Shown: positions 7,259 to 17,237, counted from the first letter of the stretch. The stretch: 64,000 nucleotides of DNA from an uncultured Lachnospiraceae bacterium (GCA_910586095.1 CAJUHQ010000003.1:1-64000), one strand, 5' to 3'. The notes: generated from the letters alone by a model not told the origin. Made by a program: numbers and translations.

Positions 7259-8590
7259 ATGAAGACAGTCGCATATCACAATTTAGGGTGCAAAGTCAAT
7301 GCGTATGAGATGGATGTTATGTTACAGGCATTGAGAGAGCAGGGATACCAGATTGTGCCATTTGAGCAAAAAGCAGATATTTATCTTGTCAATACCTGTA
7401 CAGTGACCAACATTGCGGATAGAAAGAGCAGACAAATGTTGCATAGGGCCAAAAAGACCAATCCAGACGGACTAGTGATTGCTATAGGGTGTTATGTACA
7501 GGCTGATACATGTGCGGTTGCAGCAGACAGTGCAGTAGATTTACTAATAGGAAACAACAGAAAAAAAGATTTGGTGAATATTCTAGAAAACTATTTGTCA
7601 GGGGTGGAGCAAGAGAGTGTTATTGATATCAATCACACGCAAGAATATGAAGAAATGCGCCTGACAGCTACACAGGAACATACACGAGCGTATATTAAGA
7701 TACAAGATGGATGCAATCAGTTTTGTACGTATTGTATGATACCTTATGCAAGAGGGCGCGTTAGAAGTCGCCGCAAATCGGATGTGATTGAGGAGATTTG
7801 CGGACTGGTAAAAGCAGGATATCAGGAGTTTGTACTGACAGGGATACACATCAGCTCTTATGGCATAGATTGTACAAAAAAACAAGGAGAAAGTCTTATC
7901 GAACTTTTGAAGGAAATTGATGAGATAGAAGGAGTGAAGCGGATTAGAATAGGCTCTTTAGAACCGCGTATTATTACAAAAGAGTTTGTCAATAGCTTGA
8001 CACAATTACAACATCTTTGTCCACATTTTCATCTGTCGCTTCAAAGTGGATGCGAAACCGTGCTAAAACGTATGAATCGCCACTATACACCAGAGGAATA
8101 TCTAGAGAGTGTGACGCTACTGCGCAATGCATTTTTACATCCAGCAATTACCACAGATGTGATTGTAGGCTTTCCAGGAGAGACACAAGCAGAGTTTGAT
8201 TGTACAAGGCAGTTTGTGGAGACGATTCAATTTTATGAAATGCATTTGTTTAAATATTCTAAACGAAAAGGCACGAAGGCAGCAGTGATGCCCAATCAAG
8301 TGTCTGAGGAAATAAAGGTTCACAGAAGTGCATCTTTGCAGGCAATTGACGAAATAGCCTCTAAGGCCTTTAGAACTTATTATCTCGGGAAGATGGTCGA
8401 GGTACTTTTTGAGGAAAAAAGGCGTATCGGCGAGCAGGATTATTGGATTGGCCACACAAAAGAATATGTGAAAGTGGCAGTGGCTGCACAACAGATTGGC
8501 ACAATTGCGCCAGAAGGTTTACAGAATCGTCTGATATTAGGAAAAATAAAAGATTTTTTGAATCATGATATATTGCTTATGGATTTGTGA
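7259..8590 (+). CDS. mtaB: tRNA ms2t6A37 methylthiotransferase MtaB
   Basis: MtaB is a radical-SAM methylthiotransferase that adds a methylthio group to (c)t6A37 in tRNAs decoding ANN codons. The N-terminal domain has the cluster cysteines (NLGCKVN, NTCTVTN, IGCYVQ). The radical-SAM domain carries CNQFCTYCMIPYARGRVRSR near residue 150, and a C-terminal TRAM-like segment follows. Length (443 aa) is typical. MtaB rather than MiaB is suggested by the GCKVN start and the DGCNQFCTYC context. It is preceded by ATGGAGGATATAA, a good ribosome binding site. Confidence 0.93.
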   Translation: MKTVAYHNLGCKVNAYEMDVMLQALREQGYQIVPFEQKADIYLVNTCTVTNIADRKSRQMLHRAKKTNPDGLVIAIGCYVQADTCAVAADSAVDLLIGNNRKKDLVNILENYLSGVEQESVIDINHTQEYEEMRLTATQEHTRAYIKIQDGCNQFCTYCMIPYARGRVRSRRKSDVIEEICGLVKAGYQEFVLTGIHISSYGIDCTKKQGESLIELLKEIDEIEGVKRIRIGSLEPRIITKEFVNSLTQLQHLCPHFHLSLQSGCETVLKRMNRHYTPEEYLESVTLLRNAFLHPAITTDVIVGFPGETQAEFDCTRQFVETIQFYEMHLFKYSKRKGTKAAVMPNQVSEEIKVHRSASLQAIDEIASKAFRTYYLGKMVEVLFEEKRRIGEQDYWIGHTKEYVKVAVAAQQIGTIAPEGLQNRLILGKIKDFLNHDILLMDL

Positions 8591-8694
8591 TAAAATATAT
8601 ATAAAGAATTTATTGAATTTTATGACAGATTAAGTTATTATAGTAACAACAGTGTAAAATACAAAAGCCCAATTGTTTGGAAGGAGCACAGGAA

Positions 8695-8982
8695 ATGGAA
8701 GATTTGACACGTACACAATTCATACAGCTAACGCCCGAAGACCTTGCGGGGGCGACTTCGGTGAAGGATGTGATTGCTTCCGTCTATGCTGCCCTTACAG
8801 AAAAAGGATATAATCCAGTGAATCAGATTGTTGGATATATTATGTCGGGCGATCCCACATATATAACAAGCCATAAGGGGGCACGCGCTATGATTATGAA
8901 AGTAGAGCGGGACGAGCTTGTGGAGGAGATGCTAAAGTCATATATTGTCAATGCAGGTTGGTATAATGCAGGCAGATTTTAA
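8695..8982 (+). CDS. ireB: IreB family regulatory phosphoprotein
   Basis: This 95-aa protein belongs to the IreB (UPF0297, B. subtilis YrzL) family, a substrate of the PASTA kinase IreK in Enterococcus. Recognisable segments are YAALTEKGYNPVNQIVGYI and SGDPTYITSHKGARAMI. The ATG at 8695 is 8 nt after AAGGAG. It opens the operon ireB-ruvX-DUF1292, whose order is conserved across Firmicutes. Confidence 0.95.
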   Translation: MEDLTRTQFIQLTPEDLAGATSVKDVIASVYAALTEKGYNPVNQIVGYIMSGDPTYITSHKGARAMIMKVERDELVEEMLKSYIVNAGWYNAGRF

Positions 8983-9088
8983 AGACTGCTTGGCATAAGT
9001 GGCAGCATGTATGTGTGGTATCAATTAAATCACTATAAGGTTTAATGGCATGGGACAAGCTGTCAAAGTAGTGGCGCAGGAGAGATAT

Positions 9089-9535
9089 ATGAGGAAAATG
9101 GGACTTGATTTTGGAGCCAAAACGGTGGGGGTTGCGATTAGCGATCCGCTTTTAATCACCGCGCAAGGGCTTGAGATCATACGCAGGAAGTCTGAGAGTA
9201 AGCTTCGACAGACACTTGCACGAATCGAGGAACTGATCGTAGCATACGAGGTTGATGAGATTGTGCTCGGATATCCAAAAAACATGAATGATACGGTAGG
9301 AGAGCGCGCGGAAAAGACCCAAGAGTTTAAGGAAATGCTAGAGAGACGGTCGGGACTTAGTGTACAGTTGTGGGATGAGCGTTTGACCACAGTGGCAGCA
9401 GATAAAGCGATGATGGAAGCCGGTATAAGACGTGAGGAACGAAAAGAACACGTTGATAGGATAGCGGCAGTTTTTATTTTACAAGGATATCTAGATTATC
9501 TGAAAAATCAGGAAAGCGCAGGGATAGCGAAATGA
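9089..9535 (+). CDS. ruvX: RuvX / YqgF pre-16S rRNA nuclease family
   Basis: RuvX/YqgF proteins have an RNase H-like fold and act as a Holliday junction resolvase or in 16S rRNA 5'-end maturation. The N-terminus [13 protein letters not shown] holds the first catalytic Asp. [22 protein letters not shown] and [14 protein letters not shown] follow. I place the start at 9089, six nt after AGGAG; an ATG at 9050 is in frame but lacks a ribosome binding site. It sits between ireB and the DUF1292 gene, and its stop overlaps the next start. Confidence 0.93.
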   Translation: MRKMGLDFGAKTVGVAISDPLLITAQGLEIIRRKSESKLRQTLARIEELIVAYEVDEIVLGYPKNMNDTVGERAEKTQEFKEMLERRSGLSVQLWDERLTTVAADKAMMEAGIRREERKEHVDRIAAVFILQGYLDYLKNQESAGIAK

Positions 9536-9789
9536 AGAAAATTGCCTTTACGCCAGATGGTGAACAAGCAGTAGAATTTTATGTATTAGAGCAGACAACC
9601 ATTGGTGGGGTAACTTATATTCTGGTGACAGAAGCAGCAGAGGAGGATGACGGCGAGGCATACATTTTAAAGGCGGCTCCAGATACGGAAGGGGAAGAGC
9701 AAGTTTACAGTATGGTAGAGGATGACGAGGAACTTGCGGCCGTAGTGGGGATCTTTGAAAATATGCTCGATGACATTGACTTTGCCTAA
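9532..9789 (+). CDS. DUF1292 (UPF0473, YrzB-like) acidic protein
   Basis: This 85-aa, strongly acidic protein belongs to the DUF1292/YrzB family of unknown function. Its ATG overlaps the ruvX stop by four bases, so translation is probably coupled. The conserved position after ruvX supports the assignment. No motif hints at an activity. Confidence 0.9.
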   Translation: MKKIAFTPDGEQAVEFYVLEQTTIGGVTYILVTEAAEEDDGEAYILKAAPDTEGEEQVYSMVEDDEELAAVVGIFENMLDDIDFA

Positions 9790-9825
9790 AAATTGGAACG
9801 GATAAAACGTTATAGGAGGTTTATT

Positions 9826-11499
9826 TTGAAACAGAACAAACAACAAAATACTTCAAAGCTCAAGATTATCCCATTGGGAGGTCTTGAGCAGATTGGAATG
9901 AACATTACTGCCTTTGAGTATGAAGACAGTATTGTTGTGGTGGATTGCGGTCTAAGTTTCCCCGCTGATGACATGCTAGGAATTGATCTTGTTATACCAG
10001 ATGTCACCTATTTGAAAAACAATCAAGATAAGGTAAAGGGATTTGTCATCACACATGGACACGAAGATCATATTGGGGCGTTGCCATATGTGTTGAAGGA
10101 ACTCAATGTACCTGTGTACGCGACCAAACTTACAATGGGAATTATTGAGAATAAGCTGACAGAGCACAATCTCGTTCACAATGTGCGCAGAAAGGTGGTT
10201 AAATTTGGGCAAAACATTAATTTGGGATGTTTTCGGATTGAGTTTATCAAGACCAATCACAGTATTGTAGATGCGGCAGCTTTGGCAATCTATTCACCGG
10301 CGGGAGTTGTGATACACACAGGAGATTTTAAGGTGGACTACACGCCAGTATATGGAGATGCAATTGACTTGCAGCGTTTTGCGGAACTTGGTAAAAAAGG
10401 GGTACTCGCTTTGATGTGTGATAGTACCAACGCAGAGCGCCAAGGATTTACACCGTCTGAAAAGAAGTTAGGTTCCGTGTTTGACATGTTATTTGAGGAA
10501 CATAAAAAAACCAGAATCATCATTGCTACTTTTGCCTCTAATGTGGACAGAGTACAACAGATTATCAATACAGCAGATAAGTTTGGCAGAAAAGTGGTGG
10601 TTGAGGGAAGAAGTATGGTAAATATCATAGAAACTGCTTCTAATCTGAATCGCATCAGTATTCCAGACAATACAGTGATCGATATTGAACGGCTAAAGAA
10701 TTATCCAAAAGATAAGACAGTGATTATTACTACGGGGAGCCAAGGAGAGAGTATGGCGGCCTTAAGCCGTATGGCAAGCGGCATGCACAAAAAAATTTCG
10801 ATTGGAAAAGGAGATACTGTTATATTTTCCTCCAATCCGATCCCAGGAAATGAGAAGGCAGTCACAAAGGTAATCAACGAACTATTCAAAAAAGGAGCAG
10901 ATGTCATTTTCCAGGATACACACGTATCTGGACATGCATGCCAAGAGGAAATCAAGCTGATTTATACACTGACAAAACCTAAATATGCAGTGCCAATACA
11001 TGGAGAATTTAAGCACTTAAAAGCACAGGCCAAACTTGCTATGGATTTGGGGATTGATAAAGAAGACGTGTTTATTTTACAGTCAGGTGATGTGCTGTCT
11101 CTAGATACAAATAGTGCCAGTGTTACTGGGAAGGTGCCTGTGGGAGCTGTGTTAGTCGATGGACTTGGCGTTGGAGATGTCGGCAATGTAGTGCTTCGTG
11201 ACAGGCAGCATTTGGCGGAAGATGGTATCTTGATTGTGGTATTGTCCTTAGATGGTGCGTCAGGAGAATTGTTAGCAGGTCCAGATATTGTGTCACGTGG
11301 ATTTGTGTATGTTAAGGAGTCGGACGAGCTTCTCGATGAAGCTAGAAAATTAATCGAGAAGGCAGTTTTGGGATGTTTAAAGAAAAATATTACAGATTGG
11401 GGAAAGATTAAGGGGACAATCAAAGATACTTTGAGTGATTTTGTCTGGAAAAAGACAAAGAGACGTCCTATGATTTTACCAATTATTATGGAAGTGTGA
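9826..11499 (+). CDS. rnj: Ribonuclease J
   Basis: RNase J is a metallo-beta-lactamase/beta-CASP endo- and 5'-3' exoribonuclease for mRNA decay and rRNA maturation. The zinc motif HGHEDHIGALPY is near residue 75, TNHSIVDAAALAIYSPAG and HTGDFKVD follow, and the beta-CASP and C-terminal domains are complete (557 aa). The start is TTG at 9826, seven nt after TAGGAGGT; an upstream in-frame TTG at 9793 has no ribosome binding site. It lies between DUF1292 and an MltG-like gene, an insertion relative to the Bacillus order. Confidence 0.95.
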   Translation: MKQNKQQNTSKLKIIPLGGLEQIGMNITAFEYEDSIVVVDCGLSFPADDMLGIDLVIPDVTYLKNNQDKVKGFVITHGHEDHIGALPYVLKELNVPVYATKLTMGIIENKLTEHNLVHNVRRKVVKFGQNINLGCFRIEFIKTNHSIVDAAALAIYSPAGVVIHTGDFKVDYTPVYGDAIDLQRFAELGKKGVLALMCDSTNAERQGFTPSEKKLGSVFDMLFEEHKKTRIIIATFASNVDRVQQIINTADKFGRKVVVEGRSMVNIIETASNLNRISIPDNTVIDIERLKNYPKDKTVIITTGSQGESMAALSRMASGMHKKISIGKGDTVIFSSNPIPGNEKAVTKVINELFKKGADVIFQDTHVSGHACQEEIKLIYTLTKPKYAVPIHGEFKHLKAQAKLAMDLGIDKEDVFILQSGDVLSLDTNSASVTGKVPVGAVLVDGLGVGDVGNVVLRDRQHLAEDGILIVVLSLDGASGELLAGPDIVSRGFVYVKESDELLDEARKLIEKAVLGCLKKNITDWGKIKGTIKDTLSDFVWKKTKRRPMILPIIMEV

Positions 11500-11580
11500 G
11501 AACAATTTGTTTTGTATGGGGTGTTATAAGCAATATATTTGGAAAGTTGATATATTTTTTGGAGTGTATGGAGGTTTACG

Positions 11581-11991
11581 ATGAATATAAAACAGCTACT
11601 AGGGTCAATTTCTGCAATGATCGTAAAAGTGGCGTTGGCTGCGCTGGTTATTGTGATCGTGTTCCGCCTTGCCGTGTCAGCGTATGATTTTGGATATCAG
11701 GTATTTGTGGATTTGCCCATGAGCGAAGGTGAGGGCAAGACGGTAAGTGTAGAAGTAACGCAGGATCAAAAAGTGTATGATTTCGCAAAAATGCTCGAAC
11801 AAAAAGGGCTTGTCAGAGATGCAAATATATTTTATGTTGTGCTATTGCTTTCAAATGAAGATATAAAAGATATATTAAAATTTGGAAAGGATATGTTAAA
11901 ACCAGGAACCTACGAGTTAAGTACTGCGATGAACTGTGAGGAGATGATTGAGATCTTGTGCAACACTCAAAAACAGCAGGAGGAAGAATAA
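11581..11991 (+). CDS. Short MltG-like protein, N-terminal part only
   Basis: This 136-aa protein has one transmembrane helix (residues about 14-32) and then a LysM-like region. That region resembles the start of endolytic transglycosylase MltG (AKMLEQKGLVRDANIF, LKPGTYELSTAMNCEEMIEIL). Full MltG is about 350 aa with a catalytic Glu in a C-terminal domain that is absent here. The locus corresponds to yrrL (mltG) of Bacillus, directly upstream of trmR. It is therefore a shortened ortholog, not a random fragment. It probably cannot cleave glycan and may act as a binding or scaffold subunit, which is inference. Confidence 0.75.
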   Translation: MNIKQLLGSISAMIVKVALAALVIVIVFRLAVSAYDFGYQVFVDLPMSEGEGKTVSVEVTQDQKVYDFAKMLEQKGLVRDANIFYVVLLLSNEDIKDILKFGKDMLKPGTYELSTAMNCEEMIEILCNTQKQQEEE

Positions 11992-11994
11992 CAG

Positions 11995-12639
11995 ATGGAT
12001 GAGCGGATACTGACCTTTATACATTCCTTTGATAAGGATAGCCCTGCTTATTTGCGCGAGCTAGAGAGGGATGCGATAGAGGCCAATGTGCCGATTATTA
12101 GACCACAGATGCAGAATCTACTGCGCTTTTTAATCGTGTGGGCACAGCCAATGCGTATTCTTGAAGTGGGCACAGCGATTGGATTTTCGGCCTTGTTGAT
12201 GAGTGAATATGCACCACAATCATGTCGGATTACGACTATAGAAAATTATGAGAAACGAATACCACTTGCGCGCGCAAATTTTGAGAAGGCTCAAAAAGCA
12301 GACCGTATTACACTTCTTGAGGGAGATGCTAAGGAGGTTTTAGCATCAATGAGAGAAGATGAGAGCTTTGACTTTATTTTTATGGATGCAGCAAAAGGGC
12401 AATATATTCATTTTTTGCCAGATGTAATCAGGCTTCTAGCACCATCAGGGCTTTTGGTGTCAGACAATATTTTGCAGGAGGGAGAACTACTAGAGTCAAA
12501 GTATGCAGTGACCCGCAGAAATCGGACGATTCATAAAAGAATGAGGGAATATTTGTATGCGTTGACACATTGTGACGCGCTTGAAACTGTTATTTTGCCA
12601 GTGGCAGATGGTGTCACTCTCTCTACAAAACGAAAATAG
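11995..12639 (+). CDS. trmR: tRNA 5-hydroxyuridine O-methyltransferase TrmR-like
   Basis: This is an O-methyltransferase of the YrrM/TrmR family, which in B. subtilis makes 5-methoxyuridine at tRNA position 34. The SAM motif ILEVGTAIGFSALLMSEY lies near residue 58, the acidic loop TTIENYEK follows, and DFIFMDAAKGQYIHF is the post-I metal-binding region. Length 214 aa. It starts 3 nt after the MltG-like stop and its ribosome binding site lies inside that gene. The next gene is the matching hydroxylation enzyme, which supports the tRNA role over a catechol methyltransferase. Confidence 0.87.
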   Translation: MDERILTFIHSFDKDSPAYLRELERDAIEANVPIIRPQMQNLLRFLIVWAQPMRILEVGTAIGFSALLMSEYAPQSCRITTIENYEKRIPLARANFEKAQKADRITLLEGDAKEVLASMREDESFDFIFMDAAKGQYIHFLPDVIRLLAPSGLLVSDNILQEGELLESKYAVTRRNRTIHKRMREYLYALTHCDALETVILPVADGVTLSTKRK

Positions 12640-12649
12640 AGGAATAAAT

Positions 12650-13894
12650 ATGGAGAATGAACGACGAAAAAAACCAGAACTTTTGGTGCCAGCAAGCTGT
12701 TTGGAAGTACTCAAGGTAGCAGTGTTGTATGGGGCAGACGCTGTATATATTGGTGGGGAAGCTTTCGGGCTGCGCGCGAAAGCCAAAAATTTTTCGATGC
12801 AGGACATGGCAGCAGGGATTGCGTTTGCACATGAACATGGAGTGAGGGTGTATGTCACAGCCAATATTCTTGCGCACAATGAGGATTTGGAAGGAGCACG
12901 GATTTATTTTGAGGAATTGCAAAAAATAAAACCAGATGCGCTGATTATCTCTGATCCAGGAATGTTTATGATCGCGAAAATGGTTTGTCCTGAGATTGAG
13001 ATACACATTTCTACACAGGCAAACAACACAAATTATCAGACGTATCTATTTTGGTGGCAGCAGGGCGCAAAGCGCGTAGTTTCAGCCCGTGAGCTTTCAC
13101 TTACAGAGATTCGCCAGATCAGGGACAAGATTCCAGAAAAGATGGAGATCGAAAGTTTTATACATGGTGCAATGTGTATTTCATACTCGGGAAGATGTCT
13201 GTTGTCCAACTATTTTACAGGCAGGGATGCCAATCAAGGCTCCTGTACACATCCATGCCGCTGGAAATATGCCGTGATGGAGGAAACGCGCCCAGGAGAA
13301 TATTTGCCAGTGTATGAGAATGAGCGAGGAACCTATATCTTTAATTCTAAGGATTTGTGCATGATTGAACATATTCCTGAACTTGTGGAGGCGGGAATTG
13401 ACAGTTTAAAAATTGAGGGACGCATGAAAACTGCGCTGTATGTGGCTTGTGTGGCGCGCACATACAGAAAAGCAATTGATGATTTTTTTGAGTCTGAGCA
13501 AACCTATCAAGAAAAAATGGATTGGTATAAGGCCGAGATTGCTAAGTGCACTTACAGACAGTTTACAACTGGGTTTTACTTTGGTAAGCCAGATGAAGAG
13601 ACACAGATCTATGACAACAATACATATGTGAGCGAATATGTGTATTTAGGTCTTGTGGAGGCTATTGATGAGCGCGGATACGCCAGATTTGAACAGCGCA
13701 ATAAGTTCTGTGTGGGAGATACCATCGAGCTGATGAAACCAGACGGAGCCAATATCAATACAAAAGTGTTAGCACTGTATAATGAAGAGGGAGCTATGGT
13801 GGAGAGTTGTCCACATGCCAAGCAAATTCTTTATGTGAAGTTATCAGAATCGGTTAGTATTTATGATATTATGCGAGTAAAACTTCATGCCTAG
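12650..13894 (+). CDS. trhP: U32 peptidase family tRNA hydroxylation protein (TrhP/YrrO)
   Basis: TrhP proteins install 5-hydroxyuridine at tRNA position 34 with prephenate as cofactor source; TrmR then methylates it. The N-terminal barrel has LVPASCLEVLKVAVLYGADAVY (shown in part), and the U32 signature ESFIHGAMCISYSGRC is near residue 175. The conserved cysteines continue in GSCTHPCRW. A C-terminal beta domain is present (414 aa). The ATG at 12650 follows AGAGGAA. Only one U32 gene is present, whereas Bacillus has the pair yrrN and yrrO. Confidence 0.87.
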   Translation: MENERRKKPELLVPASCLEVLKVAVLYGADAVYIGGEAFGLRAKAKNFSMQDMAAGIAFAHEHGVRVYVTANILAHNEDLEGARIYFEELQKIKPDALIISDPGMFMIAKMVCPEIEIHISTQANNTNYQTYLFWWQQGAKRVVSARELSLTEIRQIRDKIPEKMEIESFIHGAMCISYSGRCLLSNYFTGRDANQGSCTHPCRWKYAVMEETRPGEYLPVYENERGTYIFNSKDLCMIEHIPELVEAGIDSLKIEGRMKTALYVACVARTYRKAIDDFFESEQTYQEKMDWYKAEIAKCTYRQFTTGFYFGKPDEETQIYDNNTYVSEYVYLGLVEAIDERGYARFEQRNKFCVGDTIELMKPDGANINTKVLALYNEEGAMVESCPHAKQILYVKLSESVSIYDIMRVKLHA

Positions 13895-14361
13895 AGAGTT
13901 GAAGGGAGCGTTTTCTTTTTTAAAATAGGGTACTGTAGTACAATATGGCTTGACGTGGTAGAATGTGACGAAAAACAAGCTTTCTTGTAAAAAAGATCTA
14001 TGCAATGTGCAGAAATTAGTAGGAAAGTCTTGATTTTTTTCTTAAGATATATTATGTTATATCAAGCAGCTTGCATCGTGCGATAAATGTTTTGAGTAAA
14101 TCGTATGACCATCCTTGCTATAAAAACTAGTTGGTGGTTTTATGAAGCTGATTTTTACATTTAATTATATACGCAGAGTATTGAGAACAAAGGTGTTCCA
14201 AAAAAGAATAACTCTTTTTTTGGGAACACTTTTTTTGTATCAGATTGTTCCTAGTATCTCAAAATCAATAACGATACTCTACGCAGAATAGGACGAACAG
14301 TTGAAATGTAGAAATGTTTAACAGCAAATTCTCATGTGGAGAAAGGAGCATGGTTACAAAA
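13895..14361. other. Intergenic region trhP-glnN
   Basis: This 467-bp gap has no credible gene. It contains the terminator at 14190-14237 and a weak A/T stem near 14118-14145 (ATAAAAAC against GGTTTTAT). A T-box or glutamine riboswitch is not evident. Confidence 0.4.
14190..14237 (+). terminator. Terminator after the ireB-trhP operon
   Basis: GGTGTTCC and GGAACAC form the core stem, extended by A/T pairs and followed by seven Ts. It lies 300 nt after trhP and upstream of glnN. Confidence 0.7.
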
Positions 14362-16476
14362 ATGGGTGAAGTATTAAATGTAGAAAAAATCTTTGGTGAG
14401 AAGGTATTTACTGTTGCCAAGATGAAGGAACGACTTCCAAAAAAGGTATTTCAGGAAGTGAAAAAAGTGATGGACCAAGGCGGTGAGCTTTCTATGGCGA
14501 CTGCTGATATTGTGGCAAAGGCTATGAAAGACTGGGCTGTGGAAAATGGAGCAACACATTATACACACTGGTTTCAGCCATTGACAGGTATCACGGCTGA
14601 GAAGCATGATTCTTTCGTATCGCATCCAGATGTTGATGGTCGGATGTTGATGGAGTTTTCTGGCAAGGAATTAATCAAGGGCGAACCAGACGCATCTTCC
14701 TTTCCTTCTGGCGGATTGCGTGCCACATTTGAGGCACGAGGATATACCGCATGGGATATTACATCCCCAGCATTTTTAAAAGAATCAGGGTGTGGAACCA
14801 TTCTTTGTATTCCTACAGCATTTTGCTCTTATACAGGGGAGGCACTCGACAAGAAAACGCCACTTCTTCGTTCGATGGAGGCATTGAGTGAGCAGGCACT
14901 TCGTATTGTAAAACTGTTTGGGGATCAGGAAGCGACAAAGGTGACTGCCTCCGTCGGACCTGAGCAGGAGTATTTTTTGGTGGATAAAGATCTGTACATG
15001 CAGAGAAAGGATTTAATGTTTGCGGGACGCACGTTGTTTGGGGCCCCAGCTCCTAAAGGACAGGAGATGGAGGATCATTACTTTGGTGTAATCAAAGAAC
15101 GTGTTGGCAATTATATGAAGGATTTGAATGTGGAGCTTTGGAAACTGGGCGTCACAGCCAAAACACAGCACAATGAAGTTGCGCCCGCACAGCATGAGCT
15201 CGCTCCAATCTACGAGACAGCCAATATTGCAGTGGATCACAATCAACTTGTGATGGAGGCAATGAAGCGTGTCGCCTACAAACATGATCTAAGGTGTTTG
15301 CTTCATGAGAAACCCTATGCGGGCGTCAATGGATCGGGCAAACATAACAACTGGTCCATCATTACGGATAACGGAGTTAATTTGCTAGAACCTGGCGATA
15401 CGCCTAATAAAAATATACGATTCCTTTTGGTGTTAGCATGTATTATGAAAGCGGTGGACACTCATGCTGACTTGTTGCGCCAGTCTGCCTCAGACGTAGG
15501 AAACGATCATAGACTTGGTGCAAATGAAGCGCCACCAGCCATTATTTCAATTTTCTTGGGAGATCAGCTAGAGGATGTAGTTAGACAGTTGGTAGAAACA
15601 GGGGATGCAGAGAAGGTGAAACAAGGAGGCAAACTTGAGACAGGAGTATCTACACTTCCAGATTTTGAGAAGGATGCCACAGATAGAAATAGAACGTCTC
15701 CATTTGCGTTTACTGGAAATAAATTTGAGTTTCGTACAGTAGGATCGGCGGATTCGATTGCAAGTCCCAACACAACACTCAATGCCATTGTGGCAGAATC
15801 ATTCTGTGAAGCGGCAGATATTTTAGAAAAATCTGCGGATAATTTCGATATGGCAGTGCATGATCTAATTAAAAAGTATATGACACAACATCAGAGAATT
15901 GTGTTTAACGGAGATGGGTATTCAGATGAGTGGGTGGCAGAAGCAAAACGACGTGGACTTCCCAATATCAAATCCATGATTGAGGCTGCGGCTACACTTA
16001 CGACAGATAAGTCTGTAGCGTTATTTGGCAAGTTTGGCATTTTTACAAAAGCCGAGTTGGAATCGCGAGAGGAGATTATCTACGAGACTTATGCAAAAAC
16101 AATTAATATTGAGGCTTTGACAATGATTGATATGGCTGGAAAGGACATTATTCCGGCAGTTGCCTCTTATGAGGGAGGATTGGCAAGCACAATTTTATCA
16201 ATCAAGGAAGCAGGAGCGAAGGCGACGGCACAGATTGAATTATTGCAGGAGGTTGACACTCTTCTTGCAGAGGCGAAAAAGGCGCTTAATACCTTAAAGG
16301 AAGTCGAGGCGCAGGCATCAAGCATGCAGGATGTAAAGGCGCAGGCATTTTATTATAAGGATACGGTCAAAGTGGCGATGGATGCGCTTCGCGCACCGAT
16401 TGATAAGCTAGAAATGATTGTTGACGGTACAGTATGGCCAATCCCTACATATGGAGATCTGATGTTTGAAGTCTAG
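14362..16476 (+). CDS. glnN: Glutamine synthetase type III
   Basis: GlnN is the large hexameric/dodecameric form of glutamine synthetase that fixes ammonia onto glutamate with ATP. At about 704 aa it is much longer than GlnA. Family motifs are [19 protein letters not shown] near residue 115, [12 protein letters not shown], the [12 protein letters not shown] metal-binding region, [12 protein letters not shown], and [16 protein letters not shown]. The start at 14362 gives the better distance to GAAAGGAG; the in-frame ATG at 14350 touches it. It appears monocistronic. Confidence 0.96.
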   Translation: MGEVLNVEKIFGEKVFTVAKMKERLPKKVFQEVKKVMDQGGELSMATADIVAKAMKDWAVENGATHYTHWFQPLTGITAEKHDSFVSHPDVDGRMLMEFSGKELIKGEPDASSFPSGGLRATFEARGYTAWDITSPAFLKESGCGTILCIPTAFCSYTGEALDKKTPLLRSMEALSEQALRIVKLFGDQEATKVTASVGPEQEYFLVDKDLYMQRKDLMFAGRTLFGAPAPKGQEMEDHYFGVIKERVGNYMKDLNVELWKLGVTAKTQHNEVAPAQHELAPIYETANIAVDHNQLVMEAMKRVAYKHDLRCLLHEKPYAGVNGSGKHNNWSIITDNGVNLLEPGDTPNKNIRFLLVLACIMKAVDTHADLLRQSASDVGNDHRLGANEAPPAIISIFLGDQLEDVVRQLVETGDAEKVKQGGKLETGVSTLPDFEKDATDRNRTSPFAFTGNKFEFRTVGSADSIASPNTTLNAIVAESFCEAADILEKSADNFDMAVHDLIKKYMTQHQRIVFNGDGYSDEWVAEAKRRGLPNIKSMIEAAATLTTDKSVALFGKFGIFTKAELESREEIIYETYAKTINIEALTMIDMAGKDIIPAVASYEGGLASTILSIKEAGAKATAQIELLQEVDTLLAEAKKALNTLKEVEAQASSMQDVKAQAFYYKDTVKVAMDALRAPIDKLEMIVDGTVWPIPTYGDLMFEV

Positions 16477-16650
16477 ACATTGTAACGAACATAGTACAGA
16501 CAGCGGCAATTGTTGTTGTCTGTATTATGTACATAAAAACGCTTTGTATTCGCTAAAGAATGATGTATAATCGTTGTTTATTTTTTTGTTATACAGTCAA
16601 AAGTGCTGTAAGTATTCATGAAAAAATGGTTTAAATATAGCGGAAATACT

Positions 16651-16709
16651 TTGTAACAGTTCAGACAGGTCTGCGCATTTACTGCGCAGACCTGTCTGAA
16701 CTGTTACAA
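16651..16709. repeat. 59-bp perfect palindrome (27-bp arms, 5-nt loop)
   Basis: The left arm 16651-16677 is the exact reverse complement of the right arm 16683-16709, with TTTAC between. Arms begin TTGTAACAGTTCAGACAGG. No T tract follows on either side, and it lies 175 nt past glnN, so a simple terminator is not the obvious reading. Confidence 0.9.
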
Positions 16710-16748
16710 TACCTTTGCGAAAAGGGAGTAAAAAAATAAAAAAAGTAC

Positions 16749-16777
16749 TTGCATTTTTTTAAAACCTGTTATATACT
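16749..16777 (+). promoter_or_regulatory. Sigma-A promoter for tRNA-Gln
   Basis: TTGCAT and TATACT are separated by 17 nt, 70 nt before the mature tRNA start. Confidence 0.6.
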
Positions 16778-16846
16778 AATTGACGTGGAGAATTACTTCA
16801 TTCATTCACACAAAATGTAGATTGAAATATGCACTACAAAAAATAA

Positions 16847-16918
16847 AGCGCTATCGCCAAACGGTAAGGCAACGGACTCTGACTCCGTCAGTTCAAGGTT
16901 CGAATCCTTGTAGCGCTG
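16847..16918 (+). tRNA. tRNA-Gln (anticodon CUG)
   Basis: A complete 72-nt cloverleaf is visible. The acceptor stem is AGCGCTA/TAGCGCT, the D arm GCC...GGC, the anticodon stem ACGGA/TCCGT around loop CTCTGAC (anticodon CTG), and the T arm CAAGG-TTCGAAT-CCTTG. The discriminator base is G. CCA is not encoded, since CTA follows. It reads CAG codons. A terminator follows directly. Confidence 0.95.
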
Positions 16919-16922
16919 CTAA

Positions 16923-16955
16923 AAACCTCGGTAAAGAAATTTACCGAGGTTTTTA
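16923..16955 (+). terminator. Terminator of tRNA-Gln
   Basis: AACCTCGGTAAA and TTTACCGAGGTT pair perfectly around GAAA, with T residues in and after the 3' arm. Confidence 0.9.
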
Positions 16956-17237
16956 TATGCACAGGTCTGTGCAGCGGAAACATGCCGCTATGCGGCGCAC
17001 GGCGAGTAGGAGAAGATAGCCTTTCCCTACTCGATTGTATGCTAAGAGAAATGAACTTTTTGCTCTATTTTCTTATGTACAAAATGATGCTATTATTCTA
17101 CAAAAAGTATGTTTTTTGCGATGTTCTCAAGAAAATGGCAGCATTGAAAAAGACAATAAACCATGATATGATAAAAAGCGCATCGATATAATGCCACACA
17201 GGATAATTGTGTATACAATAAAGGATGAAACAGTTCT
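16956..17237. other. Intergenic region with hairpins, tRNA to HD gene
   Basis: It contains a GCCGC-TAT-GCGGC hairpin near 16984-16996 and an 8-bp hairpin CGAGTAGG/CCTACTCG at 17003-17033. No gene is supported here. Confidence 0.4.

Noticed and set aside
14101-14117. TCGTATGACCATCCTTG resembling 26086-26102 (TCGCATGACCATCCATG)
   Set aside because: Only 17 nt with two mismatches and no shared flanks or structure; too weak to call a repeat.
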